NCBI GenBank assembly: GCA_958450365.1
Contig: CAUEEP010000924.1
Coordinates: forward strand, 124,001-188,000
From: Mesorhabditis belari
Taxonomy: Eukaryota > Nematoda > Chromadorea > Rhabditida > Rhabditidae
DNA: 64,000 nucleotides
Direction of reading: 5' to 3'
The first letter of the stretch is position 1. Each line of letters begins with the position of its first letter. This document shows, piece by piece, positions 11,874 through 22,353 of the stretch. Below the pieces are notes generated by a model, which saw only the letters and a list, made by a program, of their open reading frames with translations, was not told where the DNA came from and ran no database searches. A program made the translations under genes and the position numbers.

Positions 11874-11908
11874 GAGATGGAGAGTCTCTGTCGAGGTATC
11901 CGTGGAAG

Positions 11909-11961
11909 CCGTGTGCCAGATGGAGCTTTTTCCTACGAGACACACAAAAGGTGCACACAGC
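11909..11961 (-). promoter_or_regulatory. Candidate SL1 proximal promoter element, copy 1
   Basis: A 53-base block ends 36 bases upstream of the SL1 5' end. It is identical base for base in the second unit (12080-12132), although the 35 bases between block and leader have diverged. A proximal sequence element at about -40 to -65 is expected for snRNA-type genes. The promoter role is inferred from position and conservation. Confidence 0.55.
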
Positions 11962-12000
11962 CTCCCGTCTCTTTGGTGATCGCTTTTTTCCCTATTTGAA

Positions 12001-12044
12001 AGGTTTCGGGATTAATGCTAACCTCAAACTTGGGTAATTAAACC
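12001..12044 (-). pseudogene. Truncated second SL1 RNA copy
   Basis: The 22-base leader is repeated perfectly (12044 down to 12023), with the same GTTAGC donor and 16 more matching bases. The sequence then leaves the first copy at about 12001. The Sm site and 3' hairpin are absent, so it should not make a stable SL RNA. It comes from a tandem duplication with a 171-base period. Confidence 0.75.
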
Positions 12045-12079
12045 GGGTTGGGGGGTCTCTGTCGCTCTATGTGTGGAGA

Positions 12080-12132
12080 CCGTGTGCCAGATGGAGCTTT
12101 TTCCTACGAGACACACAAAAGGTGCACACAGC
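12080..12132 (-). promoter_or_regulatory. Candidate SL1 promoter element, copy 2
   Basis: The same 53 bases as 11909-11961, again about 35 bases upstream of the leader. Present although the downstream SL copy is truncated. Confidence 0.5.
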
Positions 12133-12193
12133 GTCCCGTCTCTGGTGATCTCTGTCTTTCAATATTTGAATTGTCTTCCATCTCGTAACACTG

Positions 12194-12247
12194 GCTTATG
12201 ACCATCCCCGTTGAAGAGATCCCGTCCGATCTGCCAAGTTAAGCAAC
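12194..12247 (+). pseudogene. 5' half of a 5S rRNA gene
   Basis: Starts GCTTATGACCATCCCCGTTG and continues with ATCCCGTCCGATCTGCCAAG and TTAAGCAAC. These are the conserved first 50 or so bases of nematode 5S rRNA. After 12247 the similarity stops, inside the internal control region, so about half of the gene is missing. It is divergent from the SL1 RNA gene. Confidence 0.75.
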
Positions 12248-12249
12248 CC

Positions 12250-12945
12250 GCCGGCTTTGCCTGCTGGAAGCAGATATGATTTTTTCTATCGTTCCCGTTC
12301 CTCCCCACATTCTATTGTTCCCTCGGTTTGGGGGCACTTAGGGGGCTTGGGAAAGAAGGGGGCACTCGAATGGGGGGGGCACTCGAAATGTCTACTGGTC
12401 CCCATAAATATTGAACACCCTGTGTTAAGTGGGCAAGAAAGTCCTAATCCTTTTTGTTCAACGTTTTCTTTCTAAAGCTCTGAAAGCCTAAATCCCATTG
12501 AATCCAATAAAATCCCATTGAAGAAAGCAGTTTTTAGATCAATTTCTTGGTTTGCAGTGACGTATAGACCCAATATTGTGAATAAATGATCCCAAAAACC
12601 TTTGAGTCAACACGTTTTTGTCCCAATTATCACAAGATCCGATTTCAGTGTTGGCGTACTTGAAAATTAGAGTTTTTGTGTTAAAAGTTTCACAAAACTT
12701 TCTCAGAAATCGAAAGGGAAACTTTGTTTTTGCTGGATTTTCTTTTAAAAGATTTCTTTTTAGTTTTTCCCACTCTTTGCCGCTAATTTAGGCGATAGAT
12801 TTGCCAAAAATGGCTACAAATGAGGGAATTTTGAGCGATTTTCACACAAATTCACTTGTTACTCCTCGCTTTTTCGGTGCAATTAGGGCAAAGATTCATT
12901 TTCAAGGGTTTTCTCGATTATATCTTTTCTTTTTAATTATTATTT
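12250..12945. other. Intergenic stretch, no gene seen
   Basis: No supported gene or clear repeat. A G-rich patch lies at about 12330-12390. Confidence 0.4.
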
Positions 12946-13034
12946 CTCTAGAATTATATCTATTATATCTATTATATCTATCAGATCTATTAGATCTATT
13001 ATATCTATTAGATCTATTAGATCTATTAGATCTT
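12946..13034. repeat. 12-bp tandem repeat (TCTATTAGATCT/TCTATTATATCT)
   Basis: About seven units alternating AGATCT and ATATCT forms. Confidence 0.8.
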
Positions 13035-13250
13035 GGCTAAACGTGAAGTAAAGCAGAAATTAAGCGCCCAGCGATTCTCCATAAATTGCAGAAACTCACG
13101 ATTAACGTCACCAGAAACATCACGTGGAAAAGTGATTCTCACGACTTTGCACACTTGGATCGCATTATACATTGAGAGAAGCAAGCGAGTGACGCTTGAA
13201 TCTCTATTGAATTCGAAGCCTACGTGTTTCAAAATCTTATTAAGCCTTAT

Positions 13251-13430
13251 TAAGCGGCATTAAGCGGCATTAAGCGGCATTAAGCGGCATTAAGCGGCAT
13301 TAAGCGGCATTAAGCGGCATTAAGCGGCATTAAGCGGCATTAAGCGGCATTAAGCGGCATTAAGCGGCATTAAGCGGCATTAAGCGGCATTAAGCGGCAT
13401 TAAGCGGCATTAAGCGGCATTAAGCGGCAC
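13251..13430. repeat. Perfect 10-bp satellite TAAGCGGCAT, 18 units
   Basis: Eighteen consecutive TAAGCGGCAT units; only the last ends in C. The near-perfect array suggests recent expansion or homogenisation. It separates two coding-like minus-strand stretches (13033-13232 and 13432-13580) that I could not join into a gene. Confidence 0.95.
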
Positions 13431-13954
13431 TTCTGGACATCAAATTTTGCGGAACTCATCTTGTTTTCATCCGTACAGCGTATTTTCGAAACGGCGTAAT
13501 GTGCGAGCTTTCGAAAAAGTCGCCCGTGAAGGGGATTCACTCGGACGGCCACACCTGTTCCGGACAAGACCTCATCGCTCAAGGAAGAATGAAAAAAATA
13601 GCTGCTTGTGTGGTACTGCGATGTAATATATGAATGCGAAATGATCGATGTTTCCTAGACAAAAAAAGGAAAATGCCGCTCAAAATTCATCATGAATTCA
13701 AACAAAAATGAGCAGATCTATTGAAAAGGAATAAATAAAGAAAGCCGAAGCGAATAAAGACAAGAATAAAGAAAGCTAATAAAGAAAGCGAAGAAAGACA
13801 GCGAATAAAGACAGCAAAAGCGATAGAAAGGCTTAAGAGTAAAGTATTAGTGAGTAAAGTTTCGACTTTAAATGTGTTTTGCCAAATAAATGATCAAGTT
13901 TTCTCGCGCTATCAAGTTGATTTAAAATCCTAACAGTTTGATCTACCAAAACTT

Positions 13955-14432
13955 TTATTGTATCTAACTTTTATAGTACCTAACTTTTATTCTACCTAAC
14001 CTTTATAGTACCTAACCTTTATAGTACCTAACTTTTATTCTACCTAACCTTTATAGTACCTAACTTTTATTCTACCTAACCTTTATAGTACCTAACTTTT
14101 ATTCTACCTAACCTTTATTCTACCTAACTTTTATTCTACCTAACTTTTATAGTACCTAACTTTTACAGTACCTAACCTTTATAGTACCTAACTTTTATAG
14201 TACCTAACTTTTATAGTACCTAACTTTTATTCTACCTAACCTTTATAGTACCTAACTTTTATAGTACCTAGCTTTATAGTACCTAACTTTTATTCCACCT
14301 AACTTTTATTCTACCTAACCTTTATAGTACCTAACTTTTATAGTACCTAACTTTTATTATACCTAGCCTTTATTCTACCTAGCTTTTATTCTACCTAACC
14401 TTTATTCTACCTAACCTTTATTCTACCTAACT
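13955..14432. repeat. 16-bp satellite (ACCTAACTTTTATAGT)
   Basis: About 30 units built from ACCTAAC(C/T)TTTAT followed by AGT or TCT. The two variants are interspersed. Confidence 0.9.
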
Positions 14433-14555
14433 ATCTAGTTTTATCTAATTCATCCTTTCTTCCTTCGTTTGAATCGATTTTTCAAAAAAGATTTCCATTC
14501 AAATGAGCTTGTGTAGAATAAGAAAAATGCATTATCGCAAATCTAGAATTTCTTT

Positions 14556-15335
14556 TATTGGGTTGGTGAATTGAAAACTGCGGGCTATTGTCATTGAGTA
14601 CAGTTTCGGACAGTTCCCGAAAGCCCACATCATCAAGCTAATCAAGCTAATGTACACTACTGGACAATGAAATATCATATTTGAAAAAAGATCGTCACTT
14701 TCGCGCGTCTGTAACTCCCTTGTCTTTACCGTATCTCTAAATATTAATATTACCATTGTGTAGCCCTTGAAAAGAGCTTTCAGAAAATGTATAACACTAA
14801 TAGTTTAAACTCAAAGACAAGGGAGTTACAAACGCGCGAAAGTGCGAAAGTGTTTTTTCAAATATCATATTTCATTGTCCAGTCACTGTATTTCAGTAAG
14901 TTATAGCTTTTAAAGTATATTTAAAGTTCAAAATCCGTCTCCACAGAAATGCGAAATTTACGAATTTTCACAAAACTGGCAACAAAACTTGCATTTTAAG
15001 CGAAACTACTAAGTGGATCTTTTTGGAAATTTGGCTATAAGCCTAATTTTTGATTCTCTACAACTTTTCTATTGACACCAAAATGGGTTTCTTTTGAAGA
15101 AAGTGCTCAAACTGGGACATCTCCAGTCTCCAGTCCTCCAGTCCTCGATTTTTGAGTCTCACACTTGTCTCACACACAAACCAAAATCCTACTACGAAAG
15201 AGGAATCCGCAAATTGCCTGTAAAATGGGCAGAAGTCGTCAATAATAATGGAAATTATTTGGAATGAATTCATGGTTTTATGTTGAATAAATTTTTGGTT
15301 CAAAGTCCCGCAGTTTTCAATTCACCAACCCAATA
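14556..15335 (-). mobile_element. Mariner-derived TTGGGTTGG element, with a nested MITE
   Basis: The borders are TATTGGGTTGGTGAATTGAA and its complement. On the plus strand here the body encodes a mariner transposase C-terminus ([20 protein letters not shown]), followed shortly by the right end. This copy is inverted relative to those at 19.4, 21.6 and 28.9 kb. The rest of the transposase is missing. A family B MITE (14653-14890) is inserted inside it. Confidence 0.75.
14653..14890. mobile_element. MITE family B, copy 1 (TACACTACTGGACAATGAAA ends)
   Basis: About 238 bp, inverted ends TACACTACTGGACAATG and its complement, TA borders. The arms carry TCGCGCGTCTGTAACTCCC and the middle has TAATATTAATATTTAG-type sequence. 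Full copies also lie at 57078-57312 and 57607-57841. Confidence 0.8.
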
Positions 15336-15719
15336 CTTTGATTTCTTTTAATCTCGATCTTGGTGATCACCTTTTGATCACTTTAAAACTATCAAGTTCA
15401 ACTTGTCGCGTTCATAAAACTTTCTTCTTATGACTTTAAAACTTTTTTGATCCATCAAACTTGTACATAGAATAGAATTCATCAAACTTTTGACCACTTG
15501 AAGGAGTCAACAAAGAAGAAATAGCTCTTTGTTGTTGACTTTAAAACATGAAACAAGCGCTGAACATTCATAAAAACTGTTAAGCAATATAAAAACTAGA
15601 TAAAAAAGGCTGGTTAATAGGGTTTAATGTGAGAGGGATATCTCAAGATGATGTTGTTATTGAGTCATCGTTTAACGCGTGACGGTGAGTGATCGATGAT
15701 GAGTGACCAAACGCTGTTC
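15336..15719. other. cat-1 upstream region, no gene seen
   Basis: A/T-rich with no repeats of note, directly upstream of the GATCG-rich repeat and the cat-1 start. It may contain regulatory sequence, but I see no specific site. Confidence 0.35.
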
Positions 15720-15848
15720 GCTTTGATTGATAGCTTCGATCGTTTGATCTCTTCGATCGCTTAGATCGCTTCAATCGTTTGATAGCTTCGATCGTTTGAT
15801 CTCTTCAATCGTTTGATCTCTTCGATCGCTTAGATCGCTTCGATTCGC
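15720..15848. repeat. Degenerate repeat of CGATCGTTTGATCTCTT
   Basis: About seven imperfect units of a GATCG-rich 15-18 bp motif, ending about 70 bases before the cat-1 start codon. Confidence 0.7.
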
Positions 15849-15919
15849 CTAATCCTTCATTTTTGTTTTTCATTCCTACCTAGATTTAAAGCAAATCATT
15901 GAACTTTAGAAGAAAAAAG

Positions 15920-18900
15920 ATGACATTAGTGGAGTTGGTGTGCAAATATCGAGGGAATCGAAAGATTCTCCTGCTCATTGTTTACATCGCTCTTTTCCTC
16001 GACAATATGCTCCTAACGACCGTCGGTGAGTCGACACAAAGGACGGGGGAATTGCATTGAAGAGGAATTGCAGAGGAATTGCAGAGGAATTGCATTGAAC
16101 AAGAATTGCAGAGGATTGCATTGAATGCAAAAAGAGGGATTGCATTGATTGCATGCATTGAAGCAAAAAACAGAAGCAAAAAAATTGAAAACTCAAATCA
16201 ATTTGAGAAATCTTAAGCGATAATTTTCGAATTCGGGATTATAAAACGAATTTTTTTTCTATTGGGTTGATGGAAAAGTCCTTTCCGATTTTTAGTACCT
16301 TCAATTTGTCGAATTTTGACGTTTTATAGCTCATCCTAAAGCTGAATTCAAGACGGATCGATTGGTAAAAACCGTTTTGAGATTTCTCTTTTCTAAAAAT
16401 TTTTACAGCTATTTTAGTAAAGGGCGGCCGAGCCAAAAAATGGCTGTTTTCACGTTTCGTTAGTTTTCCGTGCAGAAACCTAGGCTAAAAACATGTGTTT
16501 CGTGATCAGCGTCTGATTTTGTCCCCTAAAATTTACCATAATAACAAAAACTTAGCAAAAAATTTTGAAAAATATCGTCAGCGGTGGAAAGGTTCGATCT
16601 CAGGGACCCTCAGGTCAATAGACTTTCCACCGGTTTTCGACAATTTTCCTTCTTTTTTCTATATATTTTTTGCTAAGATTATGGAAAATGCGTGTTTAGG
16701 GGTTACAAAATCACGCGCTGATCACGAAACACATGTTTTTAGCCTAGGTTTCTGCACGGAAAACTAACGAAACGTGAAAACAGCCATTTTTTGGCTCTTC
16801 CGCCCTTTACTAAAATAGCTGTAAAAACTTTTAGAAAAGAGAAATCTCAAAACGGTTTTTACCAATCGATCCGTCTTGAATTCAGCTTTAGGATGAGCTA
16901 TAAAACGTCAAAATTCGACAAATTGAAGGTACTAAAAATCGGAAAGGACTTTTCCATCAACCCAATAGTAAAAAAAACCAAATTTCAAATTATTTCAAAA
17001 TTTCTTCAAATTCCAGCAAATTCAAATTATTTAATTGAATTAATGAAATTAATTAGACTTAAGTTTAGATTAATTCATTTAAAAACAATGAAAACAAACA
17101 ATTTTAGTGCCGATTATCCCCGAGTATCTTCTCCGATTATCGCATCCAAATGAGACGGATCTCTTGCTGTACAATGTTCAAGTTTGTTGTGCACTAATTC
17201 TTTTAAGCTCAGCTCCTTAAGCTCAGCTCTTTAAGCCCAGCTCTTTAAGCTCAGCTTTTTCAGGCCAGCTTTTTAAACCCAGCTTTTTAAGGCCAGCTCT
17301 TTAAGCCCAGCTCTTTAAGCCCATCTTTTTAAGGCCAGCTTTTTAAGGCCAGCTTTTTAAGGCCAGCTTTTTAAGCCCAGCTTTTTAAGCTCAGCTTTTT
17401 AAGGCCAGCTTTTTAAGGCCAGCTTTTAAGCCCAGCTTTTAAGGCCAGCTTTTTAAGGCCAGCTTTTTAAGGCCCAGCTCTTTAAGCCCAGCTTTTTAAG
17501 CTCAGCTTTTTAAGCCCAGCTTTTTAAGGCCAGCTTTTTAAGGCCAGCTTTTAAGGCCAGCTTTTTAAGCCCAGCTTTAAAAATAAAGTAAAAGATATAA
17601 AAGAAAGAAAAGCCAAAGAGAAAGAAATGAAATGTTTTAAAAGCTTTAATTTCAGAGTAATGATGTCTCGGACAACATTCGAGGCAAGCGACAAGTCTGG
17701 AATGAAGATCAGGTGCGACTTTCTATTATGTTTCTCAAATTTTCTACAAATCGTAGAATTTTTTAATAATAACCAAATGATGATTGATTATCTAAGGATA
17801 AGTTTAAAAGGTTGTTTAAAGGATTGGGATATTCCGATGGAGGATCGTGATCGGGACATTGATTGGGAGGAGAGCCCGCTTGCATCGAAGGCGAAAAGTC
17901 GAAAGCCAAGCAGCAAGCAGAAAACAAAGGTGAGGAAGGGGGAGAAGTTTAAAAGAAGTGTAAAAGGAAGTGCAAAAGAGTAAAAGGAAGTCCAAAAAGA
18001 GTAAAAGAAAGTGCAAAAGTGTAAAAGGAAGTGCAAAAAGTGTAAAACAAGTGCCAAATCCGCTTAGAAATAGATTTTTGAACTTTCTGAAAGCCACAAG
18101 GACACTGGTTTTGCTCTGACATTGGTTTTGCTCTGGGATTGGCTTTGCTCGGAGATTGGCTTTACTCTGAGATTGTCTTTGCTCGGAGATTGGCTTTGCT
18201 CTGAGATTGGCTTTGCTCGGAGATCGGCTTTGCTCTGAGATTGGCTTTGCTCGGAGTGCTTTCTGGTTGGCTTTCGGGGTTCTTTTGCTGGGGGTGTTTT
18301 TTGTTTTGCTTGTTTGCTCTGATATTGGCTTTGCTCTGAGATTGGCTTTGTTCTGAGATTGGATTTGCTTTGACATTGATTTTACTATAAAAGATCTATT
18401 TACTTGTGAATCTACAAGCTATCAAGCTACAGTTAAACCACTAAACAAAGATTTGTGGAAATTTATGAAGACTTGGCGACTATTGATTGCAAAGAAAACT
18501 GGCAAGACATTTGGCTAAGTGAAAAACTCTGGCTGAAGTGAAAAACTACAGATTGAAGTTTCAATTCAACTTCTTTTCAGCAATTAAATTATAAAATGTT
18601 TAATAGTAAAGTTTAGAGTCGCTCACGAACAAAGTCGAAAAGTAAGAGTCCTAATCGAGAGCTGGACAAGGAACGAGCGCCACCGGAAGAGGGTGAGTGA
18701 TTAAAGTATCGTTTCCGTGTCTGAAAAGCGGTTTTTAAGGTCTATGTTTCATCTTTAAAGCTCCTTGCAAAACTTTGCACGCGTAAAACTTTTGACAGAG
18801 TGCTCGATAGCAGAAACGAAAAGCAGATTCGGAATCAGCGTAAAATTCTGCGTCGAATAATATATGGCTCATGTAATTTGGGCAGCCTAGTTGGCTTTCC

Positions 18901-21900
18901 CTTGTTAGTCGGGAGTTTCAATCCCACCGGCTAGATGCTTGTGTCTTTTTTGTACCACATTATTTGTGTGAATAAATGTATTCATTTTTATTCTTTATTG
19001 TTCTACATTTCATTCTTAGATCCAAGCGCACGAGAAGGCCGACGTCACAACGTGCTCGCCGAAGAGAATGTCCACGTCGGTTTGATGTTCGGCTCAAAAG
19101 CCCTCATTCAGCTGTTGATCAATCCTTTTGTTGGACCAATGACAAACAAGTTTGTGAAAATAAGGAGCTGTCCAATAAGGAGCTGTTCTTGAATAGAATT
19201 GGCTACACGATGCCGATGTTCATGGGTTTCGTGATCATGTTTTTGTCGACATTGATGTTCGCGTTTGGTTCCTCGTATGGGACATTGTGGCTGGCGAGAG
19301 CTTTACAGGGTATCGGTTCTGCGTGTACCTCGACTTCAGGTAAAATTGTTGAATATTTTACATAATATTGGGTTGTTGAATTGAAAACTGCGGGACTTTG
19401 AACTAAAATTTATTCAACATAAAACCATCAATTCATTCCAAACAATTTCCATTATTATTGACGACTTCTGCCCATTTTACAGGCAATTTGCGGATTCCTC
19501 TTTCGTAGTAGGATTTTGGTTTGTGTGTGAGACAAGTGTGAGACTCAAAAATGGAGGACTGGAGGTGGAGACTGGAGATCCCAGTTTGAGCACTTTCTTC
19601 AAAAGAAACCCATTTTGGTGTCAATAGAAAAGTTGTAGAGAATCAAAAATTAGGCTTATAGCCAAATTTCCAAAAAGATCCACTTAGTAGTTTCGCTTAA
19701 AATGCAAGTTTTGTTGCCAGTTTTGTGAAAATTCGTAAATTTTGCATTTCTTCCAAACCAGTTTTTGAATCGTTCTGAAAACTTGGATATAAGCTTTATT
19801 TTTGATTCTCTACAACTTTTCCATTGACACCAAAATGGGTTTCTTTTGAAGAAAGTGCTCAAACTGTCACATATGACAATAGGCCGCAGTTTTCAATTCA
19901 TCAACCCAGTATATTGACTATTTTAACTGATGCAGAATGAAATTACGCATCGAATGACACCAAAAACAACTTAAAATATAATATCCATGCAAAATGAAAT
20001 ATTGATCAAAATACGGCTGAAAAAATGCCCATACAGTAAGGCAGACAGAAAGACAGACAGAAAGACAGACAGATACCGTAACCCCCCCCCCCCCCCCCCA
20101 CCCACAACTACAAAATGGGCTGAAGAGGCCAAACTGCACATATGACAAAGCGGCAGCAACACCAACCCAATATTTCCTTTGGTTCAATGCCACAAAATGA
20201 CCAAAGAAGGCCATAATCCTTTTAGTAAGTATCAATAATATTATAAACATTTTTCAATTCACCAACCCAATAGTTGAATATTTTACATAATATTATACCA
20301 TTTTACATAATAGTAAACGATTTTACAGTATAATATTGTACTATTTAACTATTAAGAAGTTTTTTTATTGATTTTAGGCATGGGAATGTTGGCTCAAGCG
20401 TATCCAGACGACGCCGAGCGTGGAAGTGCTATTGGGATTGCGCTCGGTGGATTGGCTTTAGGTTTGTTTAACTGATTCGTCTAAAACTACTAACTAGTTT
20501 AGATTGAATTATTAAATTCAATAAATAAAGTAAAACATTGTCAGTGTCCCCCGTGATTAATTAACTTTGCAAATTCAAAAAAAAACAAAAGAACAAGGTA
20601 AAGCAGCGGATTCGAACTCGAACTAGAGAGGCTTTGCTTTGTATTCTAACCCACTGCCACTTGGCCACTACTCCTTAAAGGCTCTGGGGAATCTGGCCAT
20701 CAATGCTTTAAAAGTCTCTGCGCAATAAATTCGGAGTGAGTTTTAAAATCCCATACAAAACTTTGCATGCTTATCACTTTTGACAGAATGCTTCATAGTA
20801 GAAACGGAAAATAGATTCGGAATCAGCGTTGAATTCTGCATCGAATGGCAAATGTCACTACACCCAGTTTACATTCCCTTGTCAGTAGTGCAAAGTATCC
20901 GCTGAGCTAATTGCTAATTGATTAAAGCTAATTGCTTACTAGTAAGGTCAACTTCGGCTTTAGGGTTACTCTAGCCCAAGATTACTGTATGCTTAGTATA
21001 CAGTAATCTATTAATCTATTGAATGTCTAGAAAGCATCGGTTTTTTGTGAGGATTTTGAAAGATCTCTATGCGCATTGTGGTGCTTTCCGGGTTCACTAG
21101 GAAGACTAGCTTGAGAAGAAAGGCTTATTAACAAAGCTTTACTAACAAAGCTTTACTAACAAAGTTTACTGTATACTTATCAACATCTATATCTCTGAAA
21201 CAAAGCTATGTTTTCAGGTGTTCTGGTGGGTCCACCGTACGGAGGAGTACTCTACGAGTGGGCGGGCAAGCCACTTCCCTTCATCCTGCTCGCCCTCTTG
21301 GCACTATTTGATGGAAGTAAGCTTTGAAATATTATTTACAAATAAAATCGTACAATTTTTCCATCTTAGGCTTGCAATTCCTCGTTCTTCAACCAAAAAT
21401 TGATCGCAGTGAGCCCGAGGGATCATCGATAAAACAACTCGCGAAGGATCCGTTCATCATCGTAGCTGCTGGTAATCTAAATAGAAAATAGATTATGATA
21501 AAAATATTAGAATATATTAGAATACAAGAAAATCAAGAAAATCATTAAAAATCCTAGAATATTTAAGTTGCCGAATTGAAAACTGCGGGACTTTGAACGA
21601 AAATTTATCCAACATAAAACCATCAATTCATTCCAAATAGTTTCCATTATTATTGACGACTTCTGCCGATTTTAAAGGCAATTTGTGGATTCCTCTTTCG
21701 TCGTAGGATTTTGGTTTGTGTGTGAGACAAGTGTGAGACTCAAGAATGGAGGACTGGAGATGGAGACTGGAGATCCCAGTTTGAGCACTTTCTTCAAAAG
21801 AAACCCATTTTGGTGTCAATAGAAAAGTTGTAGAGAATCAAAAATTAGGCTTATAGCCAAATTTCCAAAAAGATCCACTTAGTAGTTTCGCTTAAAAAAG

Positions 21901-22306
21901 TTTTGTTGCAAGTTTTGTTGCCAGTTTTGTGAAAATTCGTCAATTTTGCATTTCTTCCAAACCAGTTTTTGAATCGTTCTGAAAACTTAGATATAAGCTT
22001 TATTTTTGATTCTCTACAACTTTTCCATTGACACCAAAATGGGTTTCTTTTGAAGAAAGTGCTCAAACTGTCACATATGACAATAGCCGGCAGTTTTCAA
22101 TTCATCAACCCAGTATATTGACTATTTTAACTATCATTTGATGCAGAATGAAATTACGCATCGAATGACACCAAAAACAACTTAAAATATAATATCCATG
22201 CAAAATGAAATATTGAGCAAAATGCGGCCGAAAAAATGCCCATACAGTAAGGCAGACAGAAAGACAGACAGAAAGACAGACAGATACCGTTTTCCCTTCC
22301 CCCTCC

Positions 22307-22353
<47 letters not shown>

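Noticed and set aside
13251..13430. A CRISPR-like array
   Set aside because: Units are directly adjacent 10-mers without spacers, in a eukaryotic genome.
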